A stretch of 64,000 nt of DNA. It comes from Ectobius pallidus (taxonomy: Eukaryota > Arthropoda > Insecta > Blattodea > Ectobiidae). Where the stretch lies: contig CAXKWD010000005.1 of assembly GCA_964059195.1 (NCBI GenBank), forward strand, positions 142,005,686 to 142,069,685. The letters run 5' to 3'. The notes under the pieces were generated by a model. That model was given only the letters and a program-made list of their open reading frames with translations. It was not told the DNA's origin and did no database searches. This document shows, in pieces, positions 11,501-23,019 of this stretch (positions are counted from its first letter, which is position 1; the number at the start of each line of letters is the position of its first letter). The translations under genes were made by a program, and so were the position numbers.

Positions 11501-11634
11501 CTGTTTTATTTTATCTTGAGGCCTTTTCTTCCACCCAACCAAATAGAGAAATTTACATTACATAGTTCTGATAATCTTTTTATTAACTTTACAAAATTAA
11601 TACAATAATATTTTTATTTCAATAGCGGTACAAG

Positions 11635-11890
11635 TCCGCCGCCATGGATGAGTTGGTAGCGTGACTACCTTTTTTTACCTTGGCGGCCCGGATTCGATTC
11701 CCGGTCGGGTTGGGGATTTTTTCCTTCCTGGGTTCCGGACTGGGTGTTGTGTGTCCATTCATTTCCATCCCGCGAGAGGCAATGGCAAATCTCCGCGGTA
11801 TCACCCTTGCCTGAATCACCTCGGACGAGTCGTGGTCATCACCCCACGGCTTTGTCCCTGGTCTGGACCTGTCTCCGGGCAGAACACACA
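11635..11890 (+). repeat. tRNA-derived SINE, family C
   Basis: Head: CCATGGATGAGTTGGTAGCG (A box), then CGGCCCGGATTCGATTCCCG (B box near 11690-11701). The body GGTCGGGTTGGGGAT...GGTTCCGGACTGGGTGTT matches the copy at 58855. Further copies lie on the minus strand at 17555-17672 and 55520-55660. A CAT/CATCAC-rich tail follows at about 11889-11915. Confidence 0.7.
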
Positions 11891-11999
11891 TCATCATCAT
11901 CAGCATCATCACCACCGGTACAATAATAGGAGATAAAGAAAAGAAATGAAAAATTATGTAATATAGGCTATACAGAGGCCACGGTAGTAAAGAAATAAT

Positions 12000-12366
12000 A
12001 ATAGGAATGATAATAATTAAATAATATTAATATTAGTAATAATGATAATATAAGAATAATGTTCCACTTGATTAATAACTTATGAATTACGCTACACATT
12101 AGATTACATTAAACGGTTCATATTTTACAAAATAGTGTACATAAAGAAATAGAGAAAAAATGCAAATATAAATTTTTGCTAAGTGGTTTCGCCCAGCCAC
12201 TATTTAGTTATCTCTGACATAAAATTATTGAGGCTACGACGGTTCCTGATTTCACCAGACAGTAAATTCCAGCAGCGAACCACAGAGACCCTATATGATT
12301 GAGCATACAGAGATGTCCTAAGGCATGGATGGATAATTGCAAAGTTTTTTGGGACCGAGTTTACAA
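12000..12366 (-). pseudogene. Non-LTR retrotransposon ORF2 C-terminus, 3' part of a split copy
   Basis: The minus-strand frame ending near 12200 reads KNFAIIHPCLRTSLYAQSYR then VSVVRCWNLLSGEIRNRRSL, a typical non-LTR reverse-transcriptase C-terminal block (TRTSLYxxSYxVxxVRxWNxL). The 3' UTR extends toward 12000, where AAT-rich text marks the end. The sequence stops abruptly at 12366, where a TIR element has inserted; the coding sense resumes at 12622. It is disrupted and not expressible as ORF2. Confidence 0.7.
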
Positions 12367-12621
12367 ATTGAGGACCGTTTCGACAAAACTCAACATGTGC
12401 CAAGACATAAATTGTTCAGAAGGTTTCTTTAGTTTTTATTAACATAGCTATAGAATATAGGAATTTAGCATATTGAGGCTTCAAAATGAATTGGTTATGT
12501 TGACTTTTTTATGTTATTTTTTCACCATCTCAAAGCTCTCATTTAAAAGCACCTAAAACCATTAAAAAAACGAATTTGTCAAAAAATGGAGATGTTGAGT
12601 TTTGTCAAAACGGTCCTCAAT
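12367..12621. mobile_element. TIR element (MITE) family H, copy 1, inserted in a LINE
   Basis: The first 30 bp begin ATTGAGGACCGTTTCGACAA and the last 30 bp are their reverse complement with one difference, giving a TIR of about 30 bp in a 255-bp element. A second copy in opposite orientation is at 50984-51230. Shared interior words include TTCAxxAGGTTTCTTTAGTT and AATATTGAGGCTTCAAAATG-type text. No ORF. The target duplication is not clear, so the superfamily is undecided. Confidence 0.75.
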
Positions 12622-12720
12622 ATGGTAAGAAGACATAATGAAAGCGTGATGCGAGATAACTAGGTGAAGAAAGCTTATGTTTTGCTACTATATGAACAAT
12701 TTTAAATAATTCGTGGAACA
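12622..12720 (-). pseudogene. Non-LTR ORF2 fragment, 5' part of the split copy
   Basis: Minus-strand translation just outside the MITE reads VHIVAKHKLSSPSYLASRFH then YVFLPY. This is the segment expected immediately N-terminal of the KNFAIIHPCLRTSL block on the other side of the insertion. It supports one LINE copy interrupted by the 255-bp element. Confidence 0.6.
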
Positions 12721-13447
12721 TAAAGGCCTACAAGAAGTTATATGCTGTGTAAAAAAGCAGTAACTTGACCGAAATCCGATGACAGCGTATAATGTGATCT
12801 CTGAACATACAAACGATACATCACCAAAACATGGGATTACAAACATGCATATTGTGTGTTTGTGATTCATGGCGGATATTGAATATAATATTGTGCAGAG
12901 CGATGAGGCACAGAGCCAGGTTAATGCAGGCTTTAATCACATAAAAACATTAATTCACCAGAGATAACCCTAACTTGCGTATGGGGAGGGTAAACAGCTG
13001 CGGGCCATAAATTCGCATTACCTGCTAATTATAATTAGTTTTCTCCCTTATTTCGCGTGTGTGTTTAAAAGCTAGAAGCTGGTTTCATTTAGCACATTAA
13101 TATTATCACAGAGGATTGTGAATAACTAGAAAAAAATAGCACTAAATACAATTGATACGAGGTCATAAAGTTTATGTTTTAGTATTATTTATTGATCCAA
13201 AGAATAACGATTTGGTGTATGATCCTCAAGTGACTTTTTCTACCTTAAAATCTTATAGCTTAAATTGTACAGTAACTTTGTAACAGTGTTAAGCACGAAA
13301 ATTAAGCCGTTAAATAATGTAAACTTTCTTGATTTATCATTTTTTCTTTAGAGACCTTTTAACTCCTACTTCGTCCTATTTTTAATCACTTTTCATCTAT
13401 TTATTTATTACTATTATTATTACAAAGAATATCCTACATTATTTCAT

Positions 13448-13740
13448 CGCTGTGGCGCAGGGGATTCGTTCCCTCCTCTCATGCAGCGTGCTCGTGTTCG
13501 ATTCCTGGTCGGGATAAGCTTTCTAGGTGAGGTTTTCCGAGGATTTCTATCACCTGTGAGACTAATCTCTGGTATCTCTAGGCCCTTGTGGTTCCCACCT
13601 GGTCGTCATGATCATCTTCATCTCATCCGCGCCTTGGTATGTCTCGTCCATGTACCTGTTAAGAAAAAGTAGGCCTAAGTATTATATATATGGCCCAGGG
13701 GCGTAAGCTGCAAAACGTCCCTACAATGGGAGAGGTTAAA
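13448..13740 (+). repeat. tRNA-derived SINE, family D
   Basis: Begins CGCTGTGGCGCAGGGGATTC (A box) with B box GTGTTCGATTCC (13494-13505). The body is GGTCGGGATAAG...CACCTGTGAGACTAATCTCTGG...GGCCCTTGTGGTT...CTCATC. The distal part (TAAGCTGCAAAACGTCCCTACA...GAGGTTAAACTA) matches 25720-25760, the far half of a second copy split by a hAT element. Other copies: 51940-52302 (minus) and 35070-35185 (minus). Confidence 0.75.
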
Positions 13741-13759
13741 CTAAAAAAAGGAGAGAATA

Positions 13760-15100
13760 TTAATTTAATACACATTAAATTACCTGTACTTACTTGAATG
13801 AGCAAGATGGTTGTGTACAGTTCATTTTAACACATGAAGAAATGTAGTTTATGAAAAGTTACTCTAACTTATACTTGTAGAAGAGCAAAGTAGAGTAAAA
13901 TATTTAAGAATTTGAGCATCTAATTTTACTTTATTTTTCTTAAATTAACGGTGTCTCTATAGTTCTAGACACTAATTTCAAATATGTGAGAAATAAACAC
14001 ACAGACAAAATTAAACATTAATTTATTCTGGCGAACCCATTAGCTTTGGCCCATAAATGTATTAACACTTTTGTTGCGGTCTCCATCTCCAGCCAAATTG
14101 ATGGCACTCAAACCTAAAAATCAGTGTAATAAAGGCTTTAAACTAGTTACAAAAGAAAAATGAGAGCAAGGTTAAAGAAAACCCGACTTAAAGAATATTA
14201 CGAAATCTTAATCTTTGCATAATAAATTGTTGAATTAACGTTCTAGACTGTAAAAGAAATAAAATAAAAAATCTCATTATACTAATCAGTAAAACGAGCA
14301 CTAAAATTGGAAATAAAATTATGACAAAAAGTTGCAAGTTCTAAGAAAGGGCATAAAATGACTTTGCTGATAAGAAAACTACTGCGACGTATTCGCGTGA
14401 TAACTAAACTAGGGCTTTCCGATAAGAGAAACGCATGGCATCCATGTTGGCACTTTTTAATTACTACTGCTTTGCTTTCCAGTTTACTTCTTAATATAGT
14501 GCGCAAGCCAGTTTAGCAGCTTCGTATGTTGGTTGTGTTATTTACGACGATGACAAAATACATCACAGCAGTAAACAATGTTACAGAAACTCACTATGAA
14601 CGGAAATTCTACCTTTTATCGTAAACGTTTTCCGTACACGAAAGTGCATTAAGATTGTTGAATGGATACTGAGTCTGCTTTACGAAATGATTTAGACAAG
14701 AGATTAAATTGTGGCGGATAACGCAGCTGTTTTCCTTTAAAACTTAAACTGCTGAAATTATTCCGAATCAATTCCCAGTAATCCAATGATAATAATAACA
14801 CATAAAAATCCCTAAGGAAAACATATTAGAATACAAGGTACACATTATTGTCATTATACGTCCCATTAAGCTTTGTCAATAATGTTAAATCATAAAATAA
14901 AATATTCAGGAAATTTAATGGTTAGTTATGATAATAAAAAAGAATTAAAAAATGTTCCAATTAGATTTACGGGTTTTATTTTGATGTTTTTTGTATTCCG
15001 AAACTGCTGATTTATCAAATAAACCTCAATTGATTTTTACTGAGGTGAAGGGTGGCACAAACATTATAGCCTGAAAACCACTGATTTAGATGATTTACAG
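13760..15100. other. Anonymous stretch
   Basis: AT-rich with no paired repeat or coding frame that I can support. Confidence 0.45.
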
Positions 15101-15104
15101 TTTT

Positions 15105-15560
15105 TTTTATTGAAATAAAATAATTATCAATTTCGTTTACTTTGCGTAGGTCTTTCGGTTACATAGAACCATCATCAGCATCTTGGTTTCAGAGTCGCAT
15201 TTAAGTAGAATAAAAATGCTTCATCATTGGCGTCACTTAATTAAATTCACTTAAACTTAAAATGTTATTATAACACCAGCAAAATTCTTCTTGATTCTTC
15301 TTTTTTGATCTATGTCCTGAGTTCATACAACATCACACAATAAAGTTAAAATTGAAAGCCAAATTGTTTTCTAGTCTTGTCATTGTGATAAAATAATTAA
15401 AATCTTTAATTATTTAATTATGTATTATTAAATTTACGTCTATATAGCGAGATGCCCTGAAGATGATACAAAGCTATTGAAAAACTTAGGTTGTTGAGCT
15501 GATGGTATAAATTATTCATAGTTTATTTTATTGATCGAGCTCAACATGTAGTTTTAACAC
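15105..15560. repeat. Foldback-type repeat related to the 56967-57472 palindrome
   Basis: The left part has AATAAAATAATTATC followed by AGGTCTTTCGGTTACATAG and CCATCATCAGC. The right part has CCCTGAAGATGATACAAAGC, GTTGTTGAGC and TTTATTTTATTGATCGAG. The same blocks in the same order bound the 506-bp palindrome at 56967 (AGGCCTTTCGGTGCG, CCCTGAAGATGGTGC, TTTATTTTATTTCATTGATCGAG). The arms here are more diverged and the centre is different. Confidence 0.5.
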
Positions 15561-16013
15561 TTTAATTGAACTTTGAGATTAACCTACTCTACTGACAAAA
15601 CGAAATGATTAAGTTTGAACTTTTTTAATGTTTCTGTTTAAGAATCACGGCAACGGTCTAACACCTTATAATCAATCCCCTTATGTTAAACATATTAAGT
15701 TATAAACCTAAAGGACAACAAATACAATAGACCTATATGGTTGAGATGCGCTTCTGCCTGAAGATTAAGTACTATTTTTTTTTTTGGTCCCGCCTTCCAC
15801 CCCCGGATTACCCGAGCCATAGGCTATATCTCCGGTCCAACAACCGATTTCGCATTTGTTCTAAGATCGTCGCGTCACCTTCTCTTGATCATAGAACACA
15901 GAGACTATTTGATGAATTTACTTTGACATTTTATTCAGTAAGTTTACTCTTGTTCATCTGTCGGGCAGGCATCTAAACAACAAAAACTGGGGTTTCTGGT
16001 TAACCTATCGTGT

Positions 16014-16616
16014 CAGTGGCGTAACTAAAGGCACTGCTGGGGGCCCGGGGTCCTATGGGGTCCGAAATGAAGACCGGTAAAAAAGGAATGTATATAGGTT
16101 GTCGTAGTTGGGGAGGGAAACATGCAAAGCAGTAAGAGAAAATAATTTTGCTTAGTTAAAAGTTGGTTTCTCTTGTAGATAATAGGCTACAAGTAAAGCC
16201 AGACAAAAATCTAGCAATAATTTTTCATCAACTATGTAAAAAATCCGGACAGGAAGCTTGCACTGTTTGGAACGGAGTTAAATTTTGTTGGTTCCTAGTT
16301 CGATGCCTTGGTGTGACACTAGACAAAATACCATTAAAGTCAGTTAAATAGAGCTACAGCTATAGACTATTATATATTCTTAGGTATCTATACACCTTCA
16401 CCGCGCCGCTTCCAATGACTCTTAAGTATTTTACATGTTACAATGTAGGCCTTGTCCCTTCTGGGATGTTAGCACCACGGAGTTTAGTTTAGTTTACAAT
16501 GTGCTTGTGCCAAATTTTGGAGATAAGTGGTCTAGCAATTAATACTAGACCTAGTTTATTTCCTAATTCCTGCCCTAGAACCGCCACTGATGATGGTGAT
16601 GATGATGATGATGATG

Positions 16617-16685
<69 letters not shown>

Positions 16686-16848
16686 TCTACCGGTAGTAAT
16701 TATATAGGCAAATTTTAATATCTCCGAGATCCTGTCAGCCTGTCAAAGTCATGCCACTATAAACCCATTCTCCTTGAGCGTGGATTTTTCTTACGGGGCC
16801 CAAATTAAACTTTTCAGGGGAGCACAGTCTTTCTCCGTTACGCCACTG
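16014..16848. mobile_element. hAT-like element, degraded, about 835 bp
   Basis: Starts CAGTGGCGTAACTAAAG and ends with the inverse CAGTGGCGTAACGGAG. Flanking 8-mers TATCGTGT and TAGCGAAT agree at 5 of 8 positions, fitting a decayed 8-bp duplication. The interior holds a 62-codon frame (16163-16351) of unknown origin and a (GAT)n(AAT)n array. Another end-like motif CCGCCACTG occurs inside (about 16570-16580), so it may be composite. Confidence 0.55.
16595..16684. repeat. (GAT)n(AAT)n microsatellite
   Basis: GAT units turn into AAT units over about 90 bp; the array lies inside the hAT-like element. Confidence 0.95.
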
Positions 16849-17077
16849 TAGCGAATTATTGCAAGTTGCGAATTGAGTAGCTTGAAATTTATTTTATAAT
16901 GCGCATGAATATCCAGATCAAGCAGTTATATACGGTATGTATTCACCAAGGGCAAGCTGTTATATACTTTTCAGATTTATTATTATCGTCGTCTTCTTCT
17001 TCTTCGTCGTTTTCTTTTTCTTCTTTTTCGTTGTCGTTGTCTTCTTCGACGTAGTGTTCTTCGAACTCTCCGTCATT

Positions 17078-17133
<56 letters not shown>

Positions 17134-17543
17134 TATTATTGTTGTAGTTGTAATTATTATTGTTGTAGTTGTTGTTGTTGTAGTTGTTGTTGTAGTAGTT
17201 GTAGTAGTTGTTGTAGTTGTAGTAGTTGTTGTTGTAGTTGTAGTAGTTGTTGTTGTAGTTGTAGTAGTTGTTGTAGTAGTTGTAGTAGTTGTTGTTGTAG
17301 TAGTTGTAGTAGTTGTTGTTGTAGTAGTTGTATTAATTAGTTGTAGTAGTTGTATTAGTTAGTTGTAGTAGTTGTATTAGTTAGTTGTAGTAGTTGTAGT
17401 TGTAGTTGTAGTAGTTGTAGTTGTAGTAGTTGTAGTTGTAGTAGTTGTAGTAGTTGTAGTTGTAGTAGTTGTAGTTGTAGTAGTTGTAGTAGTTGTAGTA
17501 GTTGTAGTTGTTATTGTTATTATTGTTATTATTATTATTACTA
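17078..17543. repeat. Large compound trinucleotide array (AAT then GTT/GTA)
   Basis: About 470 bp made only of trinucleotide units. It opens with roughly 20 AAT units, then changes to a mixture of GTT, GTA and occasional ATT units with higher-order phrases such as GTTGTAGTAGTTGTAGTAGT. It ends in TTATTGTTATTATTG. It creates long poly-V and poly-T frames on both strands; these are not genes. Confidence 0.95.
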
Positions 17544-17554
17544 GCGCCAGTCTC

Positions 17555-17672
17555 CTACCTAACACTTAAACCTAAGACACTAACACCTAGTCATGAACCC
17601 GGCTGGGAATCGAACCCTGGCCGCCGGGGTGGAAGGCAGTCTTGCTACCGACTCACCCACAACGGGGACTTC
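17555..17672 (-). repeat. tRNA-derived SINE, family C (minus copy)
   Basis: The reverse complement reads GTGGGTGAGTCGGTAGCAAG (A box), then CCAGGGTTCGATTCCCAGCC (B box), then CGGGTTCATGACTAGGTGTT. Its tail runs into the compound trinucleotide array. Confidence 0.65.
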
Positions 17673-18000
17673 AGATTAATAAATTATAAAATTAATACAA
17701 GATATTCTGAGGTCCCCAAAAACACTGATCCCCGTATTGCGAGGGGGCCTTATTGCCACCACAGGCAAAGCCACTCATAGGAAGACGGGTTGTTATTTAA
17801 ATTAAATATCTTGTTTATTGCCTACAAATTGCCTGTTATTATCTATTGTATTCTCGTACAGTTTCGCTAAATCTAAATGTGGTAATTACACCGAAAATGA
17901 AGTGCTGTCTGAATTACGTTTTAACGTGTGCTTGACATGCGAGCTTATTTTATTATTAATTCATCAAAATTCAAATCACATTTTCGATTAAATCCTTTTT

Positions 18001-18310
18001 ACAGGTGCGGGCAGGGGAACCTGTAGTTCCATCAGACTCTACCGTGGCGCTGCTGCAGCCGCGCTTGGAAGTCAGGTCGATCCACTGCTTTCTGGAGACA
18101 AGTTAGTTCAGAGGAGGCCGTGTTCGGTTAGTGTCGTGGTTGTGCTGGTGTAAACAAAAACGTGTTCACTTATATGTTATTTCTTACGTTATCCTAGCAC
18201 CTCAGTGTAAAATGTGCATGTGTTAGCATTAGCTGGAATATTTTACAACACGAACTGTTGGATAAAGCAGCTAACCCGCCTGTATTCTTGAAAGGTAAGC
18301 GGAAATTCTT
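18001..18310 (+). promoter_or_regulatory. GC-richer stretch, possible promoter or 5' exon (weak)
   Basis: About 130 bp (18001-18130) is clearly richer in G and C than its surroundings. Non-repetitive text follows and ends in a good splice-donor-like CTTGAAAG|GTAAGC at about 18295. One frame from about 18200 stays open across this donor (reading SWNILQHELLDKAANPPVFL), but it has no good start codon. The 109-codon frame at 18483-18812 downstream resembles nothing I know. This could be a first non-coding exon, part of an unknown repeat, or chance. Confidence 0.25.
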
Positions 18311-19110
18311 TCAACCGGTCATAACCTGTAACTGGTTTCCTTTTAGGTTAAGCGGGGAAGATGTAGCTATACTTTGACAGGTGAAGTTCATTTACCGCAG
18401 CCGCAGAGGTCTTTGTTGCAGCATAAATTTGATCGTCTTTCGTTTCATCTAGCATTTTCTCTAGATAATTAGAAAGTAATAGTTGTGGCTTGTGATTTCT
18501 GATAATATTTTTGTTTTTAATAAGGCTGTTAGCATTTTAATGTCCAACATTAATACTAGGATACGTAATGCAGCCTACTTTTCATGTAAAATGCTCACCA
18601 CAATCTGTGGAGTAATTATACTGGAGCAGAAAGTAAATAAAATATCGAAGAACCTGAATATAGTGCATCTGGATGTATTCAGTTTGGAGCCTGAAACTTT
18701 TTGTTTTCTCAGCTTCGCTTCATTTTTACGAAGAAATAAAAATAATACCCCTTTTGATGTTACACAACATGCTAAGTTACTATCACCGCCGTCTATAGAA
18801 TTACACGATTAATACAGTTTAGAAGGCAGTGGTTACTATGATAGAGACACGATATAAAAGGGATATACAGGTAGTATGTGTAGTAATCCTATTAGCTCAT
18901 TTTTATTTGTTCATCGGGTTAGTCGTGATATGTTGTCGGGGCATTATTAGGTTAAACCTGACCATCATCAATCAAAAAAATAAGCCAGGATTTTAAAAAT
19001 CACACTAGTTTGTACAAGTCATTATGCAGGATTAAAATTAACACGTGCCATGTTATATTTACGAATGTATAGTTACATACATTAGGTGGTAGGCCTAGCA
19101 CTTTTGATAG

Positions 19111-19446
19111 CATAGGCGTAACCAGGCCGACCATATGGGGGGGGGTTATAACATCCATGGGGTCTGGGGGGTATGGAATACCCCCCAGGGAGAGGGGGGT
19201 CCGGGGGCCCTCCCCCTGAAAATTTTAAAAATTAAGATGCAAAATAACGAGTTTTAAGCTTCCCGGGGTCCTCCCCCGGAAAATTTTAAAAATTAAGACG
19301 CAAAATAACGAGTTTTAAGATTCCCATGCTTTATACTTGTATTAAGTAATTTATGGGCAGACTTAAAAAAACCATACAATTTTCCATTTTTTAATCAATG
19401 GGGGGGTGTTCAAACCCCCAAACCCCCCCCCCTCGGTACGCCTATG
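19111..19446. mobile_element. hAT-type MITE, copy 2 (inverted relative to 9595-9894)
   Basis: Starts CATAGGCGTAACCAGGCCGA and ends CCTCGGTACGCCTATG, the mirror image of copy 1. Flanking 8-mers TTTGATAG and TTTAACAA match at 5 of 8 positions, and the other three differ by transitions, fitting an aged target duplication. The interior repeats the AAAATTTTAAAAATTAAG and CGAGTTTTAAG units twice, as in copy 1, with longer G runs. Confidence 0.8.
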
Positions 19447-19844
19447 TTTAACAAGATCATTATTCGTAAACTCGAATCCTGGCAACTGACAAATAAGTGT
19501 GTGGATTTTCTTTTATTGTATAGAGTTTTAAAATAAACACCAATGGGCTATATTGCCCAGGATCCAAAATATCGGATGGATTTTGTACATTCTACTGCTC
19601 TTAGTGGTAGGCTACTTCGTAGAGACTGTAGCAAACTGTTCACGATAGCCACTTGGTAAAATATTTTTTCATAGTAGGCTTCAGAAATGACCATTCCGTC
19701 TTAAATGGACAATAATTTTTGAAGTAAAACTTTTCTCGCGGTTGGGGTAAATCGGAAAATCAGTCACACTCAAAACTACGTGTTTCGGAGCGGACTGCAC
19801 AGAAAACAATCACTCAATGACTAGGAGTAATCGAAGGAAATTTT

Positions 19845-19950
19845 TCAGACATTACTTCCTCAATGGCAATAGACAATTCCTAAGCAATCTAAAGGTATAT
19901 TATCTATTTTATGGAACCCGGAGGTTCATTACCGCGCAAATCCAAAATTA
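19845..19950 (-). mobile_element. Non-LTR retrotransposon 3'-end fragment (family A)
   Basis: The reverse complement contains GGTAATGAACCTCCGGGTTC, CATAAAATAGATAATATACC and GGAATTGTCTATTGCCATTG. This is the 3' UTR seen at 30658-30730 and 33240-33310. The coding part is absent, so this is an extreme 5' truncation. Confidence 0.7.
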
Positions 19951-20061
19951 AAAAATACAAATTTCCAAAACTAAAAAAAAATTAAAACAATAAACTCAAT
20001 GATTAAGCTTATCCAAAATTTAATAAATTATCCGACATTGGTAAAGTGTGTTAAAACCACA

Positions 20062-20215
20062 GCCTTCTCGAGAATTACACTGAATCTTTCTTTTCGTTTG
20101 ACTGTGCACATTTTGAAAAAAGTTGAACAGCACTAGCCACCGCCTTCTCGAGAATTACACTGCATCTTTCTTTTCGTTTGACTGTGTACATTTTGAAAAA
20201 AGTTGAACAGCACTA
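20062..20215. repeat. Two-copy tandem repeat, 80-bp period
   Basis: The phrase GCCTTCTCGAGAATTACACT...TTTGAAAAAAGTTGAACAGC recurs at 20062 and 20142 with only a few substitutions, showing a recent local duplication. Confidence 0.9.
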
Positions 20216-20219
20216 TAAT

Positions 20220-22840
20220 CAACAAAGTCGTAGCAGAAAACGCATACGATTTTAAATGAAGTGCATGATAGAACTGATACGTATGAACCTATATTAAAAT
20301 CTATTTTGCTTTATGCAAACTATAAATCTCATAAAAAGGCACATACAGACTTAAAAAAAACCGAAATCAATTGCAGAAAGAGCAAGAGGATACCGTGAGA
20401 GGATGAAAGGGACAAAGAAAAGGAAAACTGAAGAAAATACATAGGCTAAATAAATAAAGTTTTACTTCTGTCGCGTGGCGTTCCACGCACTCTTTTTGTT
20501 AACAATCTAAAATAATAACCAAATAGTAAATCCTAATCTAGATACTTATTTGTTCATTGTAGTAAAATGAAATTTCAATCCTGCATTCGCCCTTGCTAGT
20601 GGAAAAATTACATGCTTAATTGGCCTGCAGTAATAAGCATTTTTGAATTTATTAATAGTCGGTTTAATATACAGTAGTTAAGAATGTGTGATGTATATAA
20701 CGCCATCACGTAGTTTATTACAAATTTTACAATGCTGAAGCTATGTTAAGGCTCTAATTATAAATCGCCAGAAGAATTAGGCGCTTCCTTGCAACATTAT
20801 AGACATGTGGAAGCCTAATTTAAAGAAGTCCCGAGTTACTTGAATAACACATAGTGTTTCAGTGGCACAACATCTGCACGTTGAACAGTAGTTTTCGCAT
20901 ATAGGCCTGGGCGTGTTCAAATTCTACTCGTATTCTACAAGTTTTATTATAATGCAGTGAGGGATAAGTTGGGCTGCTTAATTTAAATCGAAAAAAATAT
21001 TTGGCCTAATTTTTAGAGTTTTAAAACTAGGAATAGCACTGAAAAGTACTGTTCTTCTATATTCTGGTTCGTGATGTATTGGAGAGCGTTAGGTGTCTTG
21101 GACATCAGCTTATGATTACATTCACTGACTCACAGTTCAAATACGCCCATCTTGCTCATTGTTGCTAGTATATTATTTTGTAAGATAAAAAGAAAAAAAG
21201 AATAAGATACAGTCGAGCCTCGATATCTCGAAATACTAGAGGATGCAAAAATAGAGAACACGAATATTGCTGTGGGCCAAAAAACTACATTTAAATAGTC
21301 TTATCTTTTCCTGAATGAAAACATTGACCTTAATAAAAGAAAGAAACAATCTTAATCTAATTAATGATATAGTGTAATTAAAATTATAACAAAATACTGT
21401 ATCAATGCAATATACTATGTAGGCTTAAATAAAACAGGCAAGTGAAATTGATTGTTGACCTTTTTTTTTAAAGTTTTACCCGTGAAAAGGAAAACTATTA
21501 TAGCTATGCACAGAGCACTAGACATATTTCGGATGTAGACCTATAATTGAATTCACCATCCCCTACCACACGCCCAAAATTATGTATTAAAAATTTTGTT
21601 TTTAAAAAGCGTTAAGTAAGCCCCATTACTTAATAATTGATAAACTTCATTTTGATCTAAAAGGGTAAACATATAGAATTTATTTGAAAGGTCACTCCTT
21701 ATACCCCTTTATAAGATAAGGGAAGAAAACTAACCTTATGCAACAGACCGGCAGACTTTGTGGAAATAGCTTACATGTAAGCAGAGTTTATCACCAAAAA
21801 CAAAATGACAGTTTAGAACTATGATTTATAAACATATAAGAATCAAAATGACAGTTTAGAACTTGAAATTAAGGATGTTTAAATGCTATTGAATAGGCCC
21901 AAGGAATATTTTTAAATAATCATAGGCGTAAAACCTGTGTAGGTCTCGAAACTGGGTACATATAGAATTAAAATGTAAAATTAACTAGTAATAGTAGTAT
22001 TAACTAGTGATATTGAGATCTATTAAGATTTAAATTGTCAGTAGAAATATAAAAGCATAGTATAAGCGGTATAAATTTAGTTACAATTTACCTTGTCATA
22101 TATAAATTCAGTTAGTAAGCACTGTCAGATGTGCACAGTTCTTAACTCAATGTTATTAATTTCCAAATGTCACTGGAACAATAAAATTGTGATGAGAGTC
22201 TTATTTGGAATGTGAATTAGGCCAATAAAGAGATCACTGAATGTGCACTAGAAGAGAAATTGGGTCTAGCCCTATCTCCTTAACATTACGTTTTAATTTT
22301 TACTAAACGAAACAACGTTAAAAATGTGTCTCTAGGTGCAAGGTTTATAATTAGGTGCAAAATTAGATGTATAGAAAAATACATCCTGTAATACTCATAC
22401 CTTAAAACACGTAATTCATGATCATAGCATATAACTGACGGCCACCTTATGTGGGTAAACAGGTTGACCAACGCGACAAACCTCGCAGGAGAAATAATAT
22501 GGCACAATTTCGAAACATGTGAATTCGGTATGCCCTACTAAACTAATACCACTGTTCATAACCTAACCTGATTGCCACTAAAATAGAATCTACCTGCCAC
22601 TACTTACCTTAATACAAAAAAGGACAGTTGATATCCTGCTTCGCTCAGAACCATAATATGGCTGGCGTGTTTTATGTTTAATAAAAATGAACTGATTGAA
22701 ATGGGTAAAAATACAAGGTCAAATTCTAAAAACTACTAATTTCACCCCTTAATCAATTCCTTTAACAAAAGTAAGTATATTTAATCAAGTGTTCATTTCC
22801 AGAAAGGAAAATTGCAATGTTAAGGATATGTGCTCTTACC
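20220..22840. other. Long anonymous AT-rich stretch
   Basis: No coding frame or element was recognised. The only local feature is a 20-bp direct repeat CAAAATGACAGTTTAGAACT at 21801 and 21844 (period 43). Confidence 0.5.
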
Positions 22841-23019
22841 CAAATTAAATTGCAGGAAATGTTGTCTTCTTATGGTACGTTGAGTAGGGTTACACAGATC
22901 GCTGAAGTGATGTTCCTTTAGGAATACTGGCTAGGTCTATTCTGGTTCTTCGTCGGAAGAATTCTTGTTGGTATCTTGTGTAGAGAGTTATTCTGTTTCC
23001 ACAAGGAGCTCGGTATGTT

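Noticed and set aside
11327..11608. 93-codon frame with a long poly-asparagine tract
   Set aside because: Produced by the (AAT)n array at 11424-11499; flanking residues resemble nothing.
16937..17362. 141-codon plus-strand frame, mostly valine and isoleucine
   Set aside because: It is the translation of the compound trinucleotide array; the other strand gives poly-threonine and poly-asparagine equally well.
17160..17510. Regular GTAGTT phrases as a CRISPR-like array
   Set aside because: There are no unique spacers; the tract is continuous simple repeat in a eukaryotic context.
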